64,000 nucleotides of DNA from Liquorilactobacillus sucicola DSM 21376 = JCM 15457 (GCF_000612445.1 NZ_BALC01000005.1:1-64000), one strand, 5' to 3'; numbered from the stretch's first letter, positions 1-9,141 are shown. Notes: a model not told the origin generated them from the sequence alone. Numbers and translations are program-made.

Positions 1-88
1 AGTTGTACTGCCAGTCGTTGAACCAGTTGTGCTGCCGGTCGTTGAACCAGTTGTACTGCCAGTCGTTGAACCAGTCGTGCTTCCTGTT
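1..88 (-). repeat. 24-bp tandem repeats coding Gly-Ser-Thr-Thr
   Basis: Three 24-base units (1-24, 25-48, 49-72) and a partial fourth differ by only two or three bases. On the minus strand each codes two GSTT units. They are the start of a longer repeat tract in the adhesin that continues beyond the window, a place where length variation is likely. Confidence 0.85.
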
Positions 89-1686
89 GGATGGATATCC
101 CAACGATGTGATTCACCACTAACAATATTAACGACATTTGCAATAATATTGCCGTCAATATTTACACCTGCGTTAACAGTAGCATTCGGAGCCAAAATAC
201 TTCCCATAAAGCGACCGCTATTAAAACTAAAAACTTGGTTACCATTTCCAAAATTCCAGAGAACATGATTAGGTTTGGTATGTGACTCACTATTTGGCAA
301 GTTATTTGTTCCATCATCATAATTCAACTGAACTTGTGTTGAAACAGTTTGCCCGCCATCTGGGATACCAGTAACGTTAATAACGATTGTTGAACCGTTC
401 TGTACGCTTGAAATTCCCTTGATTGTTATTGGCTGAGGACCATTCAGTTTTTCAAAGGGCACATTTACATAAATAATTCCGTTGGTTGCTGTTGCGTCAG
501 TGACATCCACATACTGTCTATTCATATCTGAAAAATCTATTTTCACACCTGTGGAGTCTGATTGCGTGGAGAAATTAGTTGAATTCTGTTTTAGCTCATC
601 AAAAACTTGTGCGAAGTCGATATAGTTATTCCCATCGGTATCTTGGTAAACATTCTCCGGTTTTAAGTCCGTCATTAGGATTCCATTAATCCACACCTGA
701 TCCCCATCGGTTTTCACATCGATATCCTTGCCCAAAACTACATGATTAAACTTTTTATTTCTGAAAGCATTACTTTGCAGATTTTTAGATAACTGCTGAA
801 TATAATACACGTCACCGCTGGTTAAATTTTGAGATTCTCCCCGAGTACCAAAATCATTCGAATTATCTAATAATGCAACTGCCAGATTACCATTAGTGTC
901 GGCATTCAAACTAGATTGATTGGCGAAAATATGAAAGAGCGATGCCAATTTTAAAACACTATTTTCATTAAGGTTATTGATATCAATTCCTAGATTTTTC
1001 AAATATGCATCAGCATCAATTGACTTAGGAGCCGCTTGAGTTTGCGTTCCCATAACTGTTGCTTGCGCTTTTGCTGAATTCAACTCAGAGCTTGCTTTTT
1101 TGTCGCTTGAAGTTGAACTAGCTGCTGTGCTTGATTCGTTGCTATCCGCAATATTTTTTTCAGCATTTGAACTCACTGCTACATCTGACATAGTATTTGC
1201 ATAATTTTTACTATTTGACGAAGGTGTTGTACTGCTTGTTTTCTCCTCACTAGTATTCGAAGAATTTATATTGCTTGACGAAGCTATTGCACTGCTTGTC
1301 CTTTCTGCACTGGTACTTCTGGACTCCTCACTACTTGATGTAGCCGTTGTACTATTTGTCTTCTCCACACCAGTGTTCGCACTCGAAGAATTTGCAGCAC
1401 TCGAAGAATTTGCAGCACTCAACGAAGATGTTGTGCTGCTTGCCCCTTCTGCACTGGTACTTGCGAACTCTACACTACTTGATGATGTCATTGTGGTATC
1501 TAATTTGCTTGAGCTATTATCCCCTACGGAAGATGTTAATGATGCCGCATCACTATTATCAGCGTGAACAATTAATTCACTTTCAATGTAACCGGTCAAG
1601 CCAATTGTCGCAACCGTCACCGTAGCGAACACCCATTTTTTGCCATTTTTGTACATTTTATAATGCTCTTTTTTATTAAAAATCAT
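1..1686 (-). CDS. KxYKxGKxW signal peptide, Ser-rich choice-of-anchor A surface adhesin (3' end missing)
   Basis: The gene is open from an ATG at 1686 to the window edge, giving 562 codons without the C-terminus. A GGGGGAG ribosome site lies 4-5 bases upstream. Residues 1-40 form a long signal peptide with the motif KMYKNGKKW (KxYKxGKxW), typical of large secreted proteins handled by accessory Sec systems or ordinary Sec in lactobacilli. Residues about 43-205 are Ser/Thr/Ala-rich stalk. Residues about 220-540 match the choice-of-anchor A fold: GNLAVALLDN, FNHVVLGKDI, then GSILAPNATVNAG, IDGNIIAN and HRWDI. After this come Thr-Thr-Gly-Ser repeats reaching the window end. An LPxTG or other anchor would lie outside. 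Likely role is cell-surface adhesion; the ligand cannot be told from sequence. Confidence 0.85.
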   Translation of the reverse strand, partial: MIFNKKEHYKMYKNGKKWVFATVTVATIGLTGYIESELIVHADNSDAASLTSSVGDNSSSKLDTTMTSSSSVEFASTSAEGASSTTSSLSAANSSSAANSSSANTGVEKTNSTTATSSSEESRSTSAERTSSAIASSSNINSSNTSEEKTSSTTPSSNSKNYANTMSDVAVSSNAEKNIADSNESSTAASSTSSDKKASSELNSAKAQATVMGTQTQAAPKSIDADAYLKNLGIDINNLNENSVLKLASLFHIFANQSSLNADTNGNLAVALLDNSNDFGTRGESQNLTSGDVYYIQQLSKNLQSNAFRNKKFNHVVLGKDIDVKTDGDQVWINGILMTDLKPENVYQDTDGNNYIDFAQVFDELKQNSTNFSTQSDSTGVKIDFSDMNRQYVDVTDATATNGIIYVNVPFEKLNGPQPITIKGISSVQNGSTIVINVTGIPDGGQTVSTQVQLNYDDGTNNLPNSESHTKPNHVLWNFGNGNQVFSFNSGRFMGSILAPNATVNAGVNIDGNIIANVVNIVSGESHRWDIHPTGSTTGSTTGSTTGSTTGSTTGSTTGSTT

Positions 1687-1971
1687 ATAGCTCCCCCTGT
1701 TTTATATTTTAGTGATAACTTATTAAACATTTAATCGTTATGTTACTATGATTATAAGTTAATTACAATGAATATAGGGTTGTAAATGATTCTTTTATTG
1801 GATAATTTTAGTGGCTGCCATGCAAACCGAATAGGTCATCAAAGCACTTAAAAAGTTTGGGGGAAGCAAAAAAATATTTTTGTATCGGTGATGGCACGAA
1901 TTTTTATTTTTACTGTTAAGATCAGGTTTGAAAAATGTGTAACTTTAGCTCAGGTGAATAAAAACATAGTA
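1687..1971. other. Intergenic region upstream of the adhesin
   Basis: No gene is seen. On the minus strand a TATAAT-like -10 (attata on the plus strand at 1751-1756) sits about 65 bases before the adhesin start and is its likely promoter. No convincing -35 is visible. Confidence 0.4.
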
Positions 1972-2006
1972 TTAAAAAAGCTTATCTCCAAAACGGAGAT
2001 AAGCTT
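1972..2006 (-). terminator. Rho-independent terminator of the immunity gene
   Basis: A perfect 12-bp stem (1978-1989 with 1995-2006) closes a 5-base loop. Read on the minus strand it is followed by a run of T (aaaaaa on the plus strand). It lies about 165 bases past the immunity gene stop and would also shield the adhesin gene. Confidence 0.8.
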
Positions 2007-2169
2007 TTGATTGAACTAGAATGCTTAAACGTTCAATGTTATAGTTTTAAAAAACTTTCAGTGCTGTGCTTGTAATGTAACTAAATCTTGTTGCCCTCGG
2101 CAAAATAATGCAACTCCCATTCGGGAAGCTGAAGGAATTAGAACTAAAGCCATACCAACATCATTTGAA

Positions 2170-2529
2170 TCAACTGTGGTGTGGTACCTTTTCAGAATAA
2201 CTGTAGAATTGCGACTTGTCAGAATAATCAGACATATATGAGCCATTTAAGCCCGCTTTTTGTCCGATTACACCTAAATCTATCATTAAGCTTTCTTCCT
2301 CATGTGGGAAATGAATTCTTCCCTCAATCGCAACACTGCGTATATAATTAACGAGTCTGTTAACCAGTGCCTCTGGATTCTTTACAGTATCTAGCTTCAC
2401 ATAAACTTGCGCTAAGACATCGCTAATATCCAACAACTCTGCTGATTGATCCGTGCGTTTTTTCAAAAGTTCGAATAACTCTTGTATATCTTTTCTTGTT
2501 TCATCTCTGACTTTAGAATTATTGTTCAT
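2170..2529 (-). CDS. Enterocin A-type (class IIa) bacteriocin immunity protein
   Basis: This 119-residue, cytoplasmic, helical protein has no signal peptide or membrane helix. Its second half follows the enterocin A immunity protein closely: NRLVNYIRSVA, then an acidic segment, then GVIGQKAGLNGSYMSDYSDKSQF, against NRLVNYLYFTA and EIGRTAGINGLYRADYGDKSQF as I remember them in EntI. Proteins of this family protect cells from pediocin-like bacteriocins, acting at the mannose PTS receptor. The start is ATG with an AAAGGTGAG site. No gene for a YGNGV-type peptide precursor is visible on either side, so it looks like an orphan immunity gene guarding against rivals. The tail beyond KSQF is about 12 residues longer than in EntI. 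Confidence 0.85.
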   Translation of the reverse strand: MNNNSKVRDETRKDIQELFELLKKRTDQSAELLDISDVLAQVYVKLDTVKNPEALVNRLVNYIRSVAIEGRIHFPHEEESLMIDLGVIGQKAGLNGSYMSDYSDKSQFYSYSEKVPHHS

Positions 2530-3013
2530 TGCTTCTCACCTTTCATTTTTGTAACAGTTTTAGCGAAATAAGATTTATGAGTGACAGCCTAGCTAGAAAG
2601 TCGTGTACATTATTTAGAGCTGACCACTGTTACGTTCTCTTCAAGCTGGTGCTTTCAGTATATCGCTAAGCAAGCTTATAAACAAATTATTTATATTATT
2701 TTTTAAAGCATTAAACTATCTTAATAATTGGATTTTTTTTAACTGAGTCCATTACATTTTTTCAGTGAGCGCATTTAAGATCTAATAAAAAATAACAAAA
2801 TGTAAGTTTCTTTGCCTTTTCGTAACTTGGAGTATGGTCTTACCCTGCATTAAAATATAAATGTTCAGAAAAAAACACAGTTTTGATGTGAAACGTGTTC
2901 AAGTGCCACCAACCAAAGTCAACTTTGGCATGAAAACATGCTGGCTTCTTCTAATTTTTATCTTTCATCAAACTGAGTAACCCAATACTTCGTATAGAAA
3001 GGAACAAAAAATC
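2530..3013. other. Intergenic region with a short hairpin
   Basis: No gene or bacteriocin precursor is seen. A CCAAAGT-CA-ACTTTGG hairpin lies at 2913-2928, and its right half resembles the terminator hairpin at 4041-4074, so it may be a decayed copy of that repeat. The ribosome site agaaagga at 2996-3003 serves the next gene. Confidence 0.4.
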
Positions 3014-3957
3014 ATGAAACATAGAGGTTTCAAAATAATTGGTATAATTTTAGCACTAATTATTTTATTATTCTATGGGCTATGCAATATGGACCATATT
3101 TTAATTTTTACCTGTTTCCACCATCTGCTGCAAAATATGGGCAGGTCGCACTTAACGATATGGATAAACATGGTATTTATACTGATAGCAAATTATGGAG
3201 AACTACAAAAAAACAAGTTCTAACAAAAATTAAGACAAAGAAGAATTACAAACAAGTTCTCCCCTTATTAAATAAAGCAATAAAAACTGCAGGTGGAAAA
3301 CACTCCTCTATTTTGACTAAAAGCTCACGAGAAATGAATAGCAAGTTCTCCCCACCCACCATAAAATATTCCGACAACATACTATATATTCACGAACCAG
3401 AGTTTTCAGGCTCAGCTAAACAAGGCAATGCTTACGCCAACCAAATCAACGAAGCTCTTCAGAAAACACAAACTTCAAAAGTAATTTTGGACCTAAGCAA
3501 TAACACCGGAGGAGACATGGGACCGATGATTGGCGGAATTTCATCTCTGCTACCTAATGGAGAAATTTTTTCTTTTGTTAGTCAATCTGGAAAAGCTACA
3601 GCTATCAAACTATTCGGCTCGATGATCAACGCTGGCAGTTCAACAATTAAAGTCAACCATCCCCAAAAACTTTCTCATAGAAAAATAGCTGTAATCATAA
3701 ACAACCTGACAGCTAGCTCTGGTGAATTAACCGCCTTGTCATTGTGGGGATTGTCTAATGTTAGATACTTTGGTACAGCCAGTGCAGGTTATACAAGTGT
3801 CAATCAGACCTTCACTCTTTTTGATGGGACACAGATGAATTTAACTACTAATAGCGTCAGAACACGTAATGGCAAAAATTTTTTAAATGACAAAATAGAG
3901 CCAGATCAGTTCAGTAATTCTCCTGTAAAAAGTGCTACAGACTGGCTGACTCGTTGA
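3014..3957 (+). pseudogene. S41-family (C-terminal processing) serine protease, frameshifted
   Basis: Translation from ATG 3014 (agaaagga site 10 bases upstream) gives a membrane anchor, then leaves frame in the GGG at 3077-3079. The rest of the protein (3082-3957) is in the frame one base back. Restoring a fourth G gives FYGAMQYGPY and one continuous protein of about 314 residues: one N-terminal membrane helix, then an S41 peptidase domain. The nucleophile region reads NLTASSGELTALSLWG, with Ser in the SSGE motif, and VILDLSNNTGGDMG is the usual strand before it. Family members cut exported proteins at their C-termini. Restart at ATG 3082 could give a soluble, unanchored product. Whether the indel is real cannot be told here. 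Confidence 0.75.
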
Positions 3958-4040
3958 TTTTCCAGAAGCAGATCTTGTCCTGATATTATTCAATTACTGC
4001 TACCAGCTACAGTTACACTAAATGTTTTTTGCAAAAAAGG

Positions 4041-4087
4041 GAGCTGTGTCAAAAGTCAACTTTTGGCACAGTTCCTCTTTTATTTCG
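4041..4087 (+). terminator. Rho-independent terminator after the S41 gene (repeat copy 1)
   Basis: Arms 4041-4055 and 4060-4074 pair over 15 bases with two G-T pairs, followed by ctcttttattt. The core GCTGTG(T/C)CAAAAG...CTTTTGGCACAG recurs at 22430-22470, so this is a dispersed terminator-like repeat. Confidence 0.75.
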
Positions 4088-4296
4088 TATAAACGTGTTC
4101 CATATGTCACACTTTCCTTCTTAACTCGATTTGTAAACATTGACGAAGTTAACCCTAACAAAGTACATTAGCAAGATCATATATTAGCACTTAACCCGGG
4201 TTAAGTACCCCATTGTTCATCAAAAATTGGGGGCTGCCTTTCCTTAAGCTCACAGCATTATGCTATTTAATAATCCAAGCGCCTAACTCACAATTT
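4088..4296. other. Intergenic region with an 18-bp perfect palindrome
   Basis: ACTTAACCCGGGTTAAGT at 4189-4206 is a perfect palindrome. It lies downstream of both flanking genes, which converge here, so it is not obviously an operator. No gene is seen. Confidence 0.4.
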
Positions 4297-4719
4297 TTAA
4301 TAATTATTGTATCCACTGACGTAACCACTAATAAAATCATAAATATTAGGCCACAAGTAAAGTGCAACCAGAATAAATAGAAGACACACACTAAGCCTTG
4401 AGAAGGCCGCTGTAGCCTTATGCCAGTTGATTGAACAAGCAAGACCTATTAAGAGCGCTACTTTGGGGAGTTCTGTCCATACCTCTACTGTATTTCTTCT
4501 AATCTGCATAGAAGAGGATGCTGCATAAAATACAATTGCCAGCACCAAACCACAAACTATGCTGAGCCAAACTTTATTTTTATCCCAAAAACTTGGTACA
4601 GCCGCACCACATTCCCATTTTGAAATTGATTGTCGTGAAATATGCAGTTCTTCAGCCAATCTTTGCTGCGACCAATTTCTTTTATGCCGATTTAACTTTA
4701 AAATCTCAGCTATTTTCAA
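4297..4719 (-). CDS. XRE-type helix-turn-helix membrane protein with a shortened DNA-binding domain
   Basis: Residues 1-44 begin a classical XRE/Cro helix-turn-helix (SQQRLAEELHISRQSISKWECG). In relatives about 25 more residues complete the domain after the PSF motif. Here PSF runs straight into WDKNKVWLSIVCG and three membrane helices. The protein is therefore either an internally deleted member of the XRE-membrane family or a variant with a minimal DNA-binding part. The start is TTG at 4719, chosen because AAAGGAGG lies 8 bases upstream. Such proteins are thought to be membrane-tethered regulators. The neighbouring HrtBA-like exporter is divergent and could be a target, but nothing shows this directly. 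Confidence 0.7.
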   Translation of the reverse strand: MKIAEILKLNRHKRNWSQQRLAEELHISRQSISKWECGAAVPSFWDKNKVWLSIVCGLVLAIVFYAASSSMQIRRNTVEVWTELPKVALLIGLACSINWHKATAAFSRLSVCLLFILVALYLWPNIYDFISGYVSGYNNY

Positions 4720-5070
4720 TTGAGCGCCTCCTTTCTGAAACCAATATACTAAATCTTACTAGTTTTTCGAAGCACTTATTAGTTGCAGCCCAAAAATAAT
4801 GGCTGCTGCTTTTAATGGCAGCATATGCGATAAGAGAAACTAAATCTTACCGCTTTGTACTGCCTTTTCCAACTGGTTGCTCTTTATTAATTATTATTGA
4901 GCTTTTATTAGTTTAAGCTGCTTTTTTCTAAAAATTTACACTATTTCACTTCTCTAGTGAGTTAAATTTCAACCCATTTACTACAAATACTATATAATGG
5001 TACACAGTGGTCTTTAGACAAGCGCTTAATATAACACTTACAATATCAAAATATGAATTAGGAGAATGAT
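4720..5070 (+). other. Divergent regulatory region before the ABC exporter
   Basis: A TATAAT at 4993-4998 and the site ttaggag at 5059-5065 belong to the exporter gene. At 4790-4825 GCAGCC/GGCTGC and TGCTGC/GCAGCA pairs could form alternative hairpins. No gene is seen in the 351 bases. Confidence 0.45.
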
Positions 5071-6105
5071 ATGTTTTTAGCTATTAAAGAAATCTGGTAT
5101 GAAAAATTACGTTATTCATTAGTGATGGCATTAATATTCCTAGTAAGTTATTTGCTGATTATTCTAACGGGCTTATCTTCTGGTCTAGCGAACCTCAACA
5201 AGTCAGCTGTTAATGAATGGGGGGCTAAAACCATTGTGCTGGATAAGGACTCTGAGGGTCGATTAGCACAGTCCTTTTTATCTAATCAGACCATCAAATC
5301 AACTAATGGAACAGCACTTTCACAATACAGCTCTATAGTAAAGTCGAAAAAAGGTTTGAAAGAAAATTCGACAATTATTGCGGTACCCAAAAATTCCTTC
5401 GTCTACAATAACCTTATTGTTCTTAATGGAAAGAATTTCACTTCAAACGGAACTGCTCTTGTGTCAGACATATTCAAAAAAAATGGTTTTAAAATTGGCG
5501 ACACCTTATATTTAAACAATTCCACTGTTAAATTACGCATTGTCGGCTTTACGCCGCATGCTACTCTCAGTGCGACACCAGTTGTGTATACCTCTTTCAC
5601 AACGATTAGACCGCTAAATCGTGGAACAATTAATGCGATACTAACGGTTAAAAGCAAAATTAGGCAGCCCAAAAATGCTATGGTTCTTAGCGTTGAGCAA
5701 TTTATTAACAAGTTACCGGGTTACAGCGCTCAAAAGACTACATTTAATTTTATGATTGGTTTTCTCTATATCATTATTTTCATCGTTATTTCAATTTTTC
5801 TGTACATTTTAACAATTCAAAAATTACCGAATTATGGCGTGTTAAAAGCTCAAGGTATTCCGACAAAATTTTTAACGCTAAACACAGTGTCTCAATCATT
5901 AATTATATCCATAATTGGAGTTTTAGCCGCTATTTTACTTGGTTTTGCCACTACAATTTTGATACCTAGTGAGGTGCCCATTGTCATCAATGCGTTTAAT
6001 ATCGTATCTACCAGTATTGGTGTTATTCTCATGTCATTATTCGGCAGTATTATTCCGATCTACCAAATAGCAAAGGTTGATCCATATAAAGTAATTGGAG
6101 GATAA
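5071..6105 (+). CDS. HrtB-like ABC transporter permease
   Basis: The 344-residue protein has one membrane helix near residues 15-40, a large extracytoplasmic domain (about 45-220) and three C-terminal helices. This is the FtsX/MacB-like topology of HrtB and DevC permeases. Family marks include MFLAIKEIWYEKLRYSL at the start, YILTIQKLPNYGVLKAQGIP before helix 3 and KVDPYKVIGG at the end, matching the staphylococcal heme exporter permease in order and spacing. It pairs with the ATPase starting two bases after its stop. The substrate is likely heme or another membrane-damaging small molecule. No heme sensor HrtR or HssRS gene is adjacent, so the substrate is inferred only from similarity. Confidence 0.8.
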   Translation: MFLAIKEIWYEKLRYSLVMALIFLVSYLLIILTGLSSGLANLNKSAVNEWGAKTIVLDKDSEGRLAQSFLSNQTIKSTNGTALSQYSSIVKSKKGLKENSTIIAVPKNSFVYNNLIVLNGKNFTSNGTALVSDIFKKNGFKIGDTLYLNNSTVKLRIVGFTPHATLSATPVVYTSFTTIRPLNRGTINAILTVKSKIRQPKNAMVLSVEQFINKLPGYSAQKTTFNFMIGFLYIIIFIVISIFLYILTIQKLPNYGVLKAQGIPTKFLTLNTVSQSLIISIIGVLAAILLGFATTILIPSEVPIVINAFNIVSTSIGVILMSLFGSIIPIYQIAKVDPYKVIGG

Positions 6106-6107
6106 GT

Positions 6108-6788
6108 ATGTCAAATCTAGTTTTTTCATCAGTTAATAAGATCTTCGGCTCAGGCAGCAGCCGTTATGTTGCTTTGAAAAATATAGACTTTGAAGCTAAC
6201 AGCGGGGAATTAATTTTAGTAGTTGGACCATCCGGCTCTGGAAAAACAACTTTTTTAACTATTGCAGGCGGTCTACAGACGCCAACCTCTGGTAATGTGA
6301 AACTTAATAATAAAACAATTACAAAACTGAACAAAAGGGAACAAACTCAACTTCGGTTACATAAAATTGGGTTTGTTCTTCAATCCTATAACTTAGTACC
6401 ATTTTTATCCGTTAAAGAACAATTTGACTTAGTAGATAAAGTTAAAAAAAATAATGCGTCAGCTCAAGAGTTAGATCAATTACTCGAGGATCTAGATATT
6501 GTTTCGCTGAAGGAAAAATACCCTAATCAACTCTCAGGCGGGCAAAAACAACGTGTCGCAATCGCTCGAGCCTTATATACAGACCCAGAGTATATTTTGG
6601 CAGATGAACCTACAGCGGCGTTAGATACTGAACGGTCTAGCGAAGTAATGAGGTTATTAAAAGAACTAGCTCATAAACGTAATAAGGTGATAATTGTTGT
6701 TACCCATGATATGCGTCTAAAAAACAATGCAGACAAAATCTACCAGATTATAGATGGCAAAATGTCTCTTATTAGTGAGAACTTGTAA
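6108..6788 (+). CDS. HrtA-like ABC transporter ATP-binding protein
   Basis: This 226-residue nucleotide-binding protein has Walker A GPSGSGKT (40-47), Q-loop [10 protein letters not shown], signature LSGGQ (142-146), Walker B ILADEP (163-168) and the H-loop THD. Order and sequence fit the MacB/LolD/HrtA class that drives mechanical export through FtsX-like permeases. It lies two bases after the permease stop, so the two form one operon with the ATPase second. It would supply energy on the cytoplasmic side of the complex. Confidence 0.88.
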   Translation: MSNLVFSSVNKIFGSGSSRYVALKNIDFEANSGELILVVGPSGSGKTTFLTIAGGLQTPTSGNVKLNNKTITKLNKREQTQLRLHKIGFVLQSYNLVPFLSVKEQFDLVDKVKKNNASAQELDQLLEDLDIVSLKEKYPNQLSGGQKQRVAIARALYTDPEYILADEPTAALDTERSSEVMRLLKELAHKRNKVIIVVTHDMRLKNNADKIYQIIDGKMSLISENL

Positions 6789-7176
6789 AAATTCAGTAGT
6801 AAACTTAGAATCATTCAAGTCTTTAACTCAATAATAACTTAATAGCTCATGAAATGCTTTCAAATTACTATTATTGGCAATGATAATAAACAGCACTCCA
6901 TTCTCCCATTCAAATTCACAACATTTTACACAGAAGAAGTCTAAAAAAGCCCAAAATACTCATTTGAAGTATCTTCGGCAAAATGACATTATACTCGCTC
7001 TCAGCTACAAAGTGATAATTCTACATAACCCTCAAAACTCCGGCAATATACTGGGTTCTTTAGTTGGCTATTTCTCCTTGTATTTGCTGTTTTTTATTCT
7101 TACACCTGTAATCACTTTAGTTTTTATTTTAAGGGAATTGGTTGATTAAAAACCTAAAAATTACAACTGCTTGTTA
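6789..7176. other. Intergenic region with a doubtful 91-codon ORF
   Basis: An ORF at 6874-7149 (+, TTG start) codes 91 residues with a C-terminal hydrophobic stretch (YFSLYLLFFILTPVITLVF). It has no visible ribosome site and an unusual Asn/Gln/His-rich N-terminus. It may be a small membrane protein or chance. Nothing else is seen. Confidence 0.25.
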
Positions 7177-8019
7177 TTACATTATAGTTTTTAAATCAAT
7201 AAAATCTGTTTGTGCAACATCAATTTTCTTGATTGTTTCTTGACCACAATAAAGATATCTATTTTCAACCCCGATTTCCATTTTATCTGAAAGCGTGATT
7301 ATGCTATACCCTGATGCATCACTTACATAATGTTGGTGTTTATCTCGACAATCGATATGGTAAGCGGTTGATTCAGCAACGCTATTCAATATTCCATCTA
7401 TTGAGTAGGTTGTTGAAAAATGTACGTGTCCCGAAAAGATACCTTGAATATTTCCTTGTCTGCAAACCCGCAGTAAATCCGCTCCATTTTGTAAAACGCT
7501 AAATCGCATATGATGTAAAGAAGCCCCTGCAATAGGATGGTGCATGAAAATTAAAGCTGGGCGTTTTGGCTCTTTTTTCAAATTCTCACCAAGCCAGTCT
7601 AGCTGTTCTTTATCAAGATAGCCTTGTTCGATATTTCCAAAGGTCGTATCCAAAAAATAGTTATCTTTTCCATTAACGGAAACTTTGTGATAGTACTTGT
7701 TTTTGACTGATTTTTGCAAAAAGCCATGATAGAAAGCCTCCGTTCTATCGTGATTTCCTAGTAATACAAAAATCGGGGTCCCTAATTCTTGCTCCTTATA
7801 ATGTAAAATCTCTCGCAGATGAGCATAATCAGTTGCATTTCCTTCATGAATCAGGTCACCTGTTACCACAATGAATTCCGGCTTTTTTTTTATCTTTTTT
7901 ATATCGGCAAATACAAGGCTTAGTTTATCATATGGATCTAATCGCTGATTAAAGGATGGCTTATTTCCCATAGATGTTAAATGTGTATCCGAAATTTGAA
8001 TAATCAATGTGTCTTTCAT
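7177..8019 (-). CDS. Calcineurin-like metallophosphoesterase (3',5'-cyclic-AMP phosphodiesterase-like family)
   Basis: The 280-residue soluble protein carries the metallophosphoesterase motifs in order: SDTHL (10-14), GDLIHEG (54-60), GNHDR (88-92), MHHP (about 158-161) and GHVH (about 197-200). These place the dinuclear metal ligands. Family members cut phosphodiesters such as cyclic nucleotides or glycerophosphodiesters. It starts 14 bases after the UgpC-like ATPase and is the last gene of the importer operon. A role in hydrolysing an imported phosphodiester is the simplest reading, but the substrate is inferred from context. Confidence 0.8.
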   Translation of the reverse strand: MKDTLIIQISDTHLTSMGNKPSFNQRLDPYDKLSLVFADIKKIKKKPEFIVVTGDLIHEGNATDYAHLREILHYKEQELGTPIFVLLGNHDRTEAFYHGFLQKSVKNKYYHKVSVNGKDNYFLDTTFGNIEQGYLDKEQLDWLGENLKKEPKRPALIFMHHPIAGASLHHMRFSVLQNGADLLRVCRQGNIQGIFSGHVHFSTTYSIDGILNSVAESTAYHIDCRDKHQHYVSDASGYSIITLSDKMEIGVENRYLYCGQETIKKIDVAQTDFIDLKTIM

Positions 8020-8033
8020 TATGCACCTCTTTC

Positions 8034-9128
8034 TTAGCTTTCGATATTGATCCCGCTAGTGTACTCAAAAAATAAAATTCTTTCTTCAGAAAATGAAGCA
8101 TATGCCAGATCACCATTTTTAAATTCATTGTTAGTAGTGATTGCTTTAATGTTTTGCTCTTCACCAATATTCAATAAAAGTTGCTGGTAGCGCCCATAGT
8201 CAATAACCTGCTCGACTTTAACAGGCAATTCAAGGCCTGTCGCATTTCTTTTTTCACGCTTTACGCTTACATGCTCTGGTCTTATTCCTAAATGTAATTT
8301 TCCGTCCGATAAAGCTGCTTTTTTCAAACATTCAACACTTAAAGGTAATAATTTATCTTTTAGATAAATTTGCTCTTTTCGATAGGCAATCTCTAAAATA
8401 TTGATCTGTGGTGTTCCGACAAATTTAGCCACAAAAAGATTAGCCGGATGATTATAAATATTGTCTGGCGTATCAATCATCTGAATTTTTCCTTCATTGA
8501 TAATCGCAATTCGATCTCCCAACGCCATTGCTTCTAGTTGATCATGTGTTACATATACGATTGTCTGCTGATTTTTCTCGTGTAAATTCTGTATTTCATC
8601 TCGAGCTTTCTCACGCAACTGAACATCAATATTCGAAAGTGGTTCATCTAAGAGAAAAATTCTGCTCTTCTTTGCCATCCCTCTACCTAAAGCCACACGT
8701 TGTTTTTGCCCACCTGATAACTGCCCCGGCAAACGATCTCGATAAGCCGCTAGATCAAGGGTTGCAATAATTTTTTTCAATCTATGTTCACGTTCATTTT
8801 TTCTTACTTTATGAACTTTTAACGCGTATTCTAAGTTTTGGTAAACGGTCATATTTGGATATAAAGCATAATCTTGAAAAACCATTGCAATATTTCGCTC
8901 GTAACTCGTCATTTTTTGCGCATCTTTGCCATCTATTAAAATTTGCCCATCACTTGGTTTTTCCAAACCTGCCATCATACGTAAAGTAGTCGACTTACCG
9001 CAACCGGATGGTCCTAATAGCACCAAAAATTCCCCATTCCTAACCTTTAAGTTCATTTTCGAAATAACATCGGTTCTCTTATACTTTTTTGTTACCTTGT
9101 TCAATTCTAAAGCTGCCTTATTACCCAT
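8034..9128 (-). CDS. UgpC/MalK-like ABC importer ATP-binding protein
   Basis: The 364-residue protein has Walker A GPSGCGKST (39-47), signature LSGGQ (137-141), Walker B IFLLDEP and a C-terminal TOBE-like regulatory domain (about 240-360, GIRPEHV). This length and layout define the CUT1 carbohydrate-importer ATPases (UgpC, MsmK, MalK). It follows the two permease genes by 13 bases, and the phosphoesterase follows it. It would power uptake of glycerol-3-phosphate, a glycerophosphodiester or a sugar. Some lactobacilli share one MsmK between importers, so service to other CUT1 systems is possible. Confidence 0.87.
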   Translation of the reverse strand: MGNKAALELNKVTKKYKRTDVISKMNLKVRNGEFLVLLGPSGCGKSTTLRMMAGLEKPSDGQILIDGKDAQKMTSYERNIAMVFQDYALYPNMTVYQNLEYALKVHKVRKNEREHRLKKIIATLDLAAYRDRLPGQLSGGQKQRVALGRGMAKKSRIFLLDEPLSNIDVQLREKARDEIQNLHEKNQQTIVYVTHDQLEAMALGDRIAIINEGKIQMIDTPDNIYNHPANLFVAKFVGTPQINILEIAYRKEQIYLKDKLLPLSVECLKKAALSDGKLHLGIRPEHVSVKREKRNATGLELPVKVEQVIDYGRYQQLLLNIGEEQNIKAITTNNEFKNGDLAYASFSEERILFFEYTSGINIES

Positions 9129-9141
9129 AACTGCTCCCCTT

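Noticed and set aside
1271-1625. Plus-strand ORFs of 92-98 codons
   Set aside because: They are the complement of the Ser-rich stalk of the adhesin; low-complexity repeats open all frames.
2058-2246. 62-codon minus-strand ORF overlapping the immunity gene
   Set aside because: It is another frame of the immunity gene 3' end with no ribosome site, and the immunity protein already ends at its family-typical place.
2883-2897. cre site at TGTGAAACGTGTTCA
   Set aside because: The central CG is there, but spacing and flanking bases do not fit the cre consensus in any register.
6874-7149. 91-codon ORF with hydrophobic tail
   Set aside because: No ribosome site and low-complexity N-terminus; not strong enough for a gene call.
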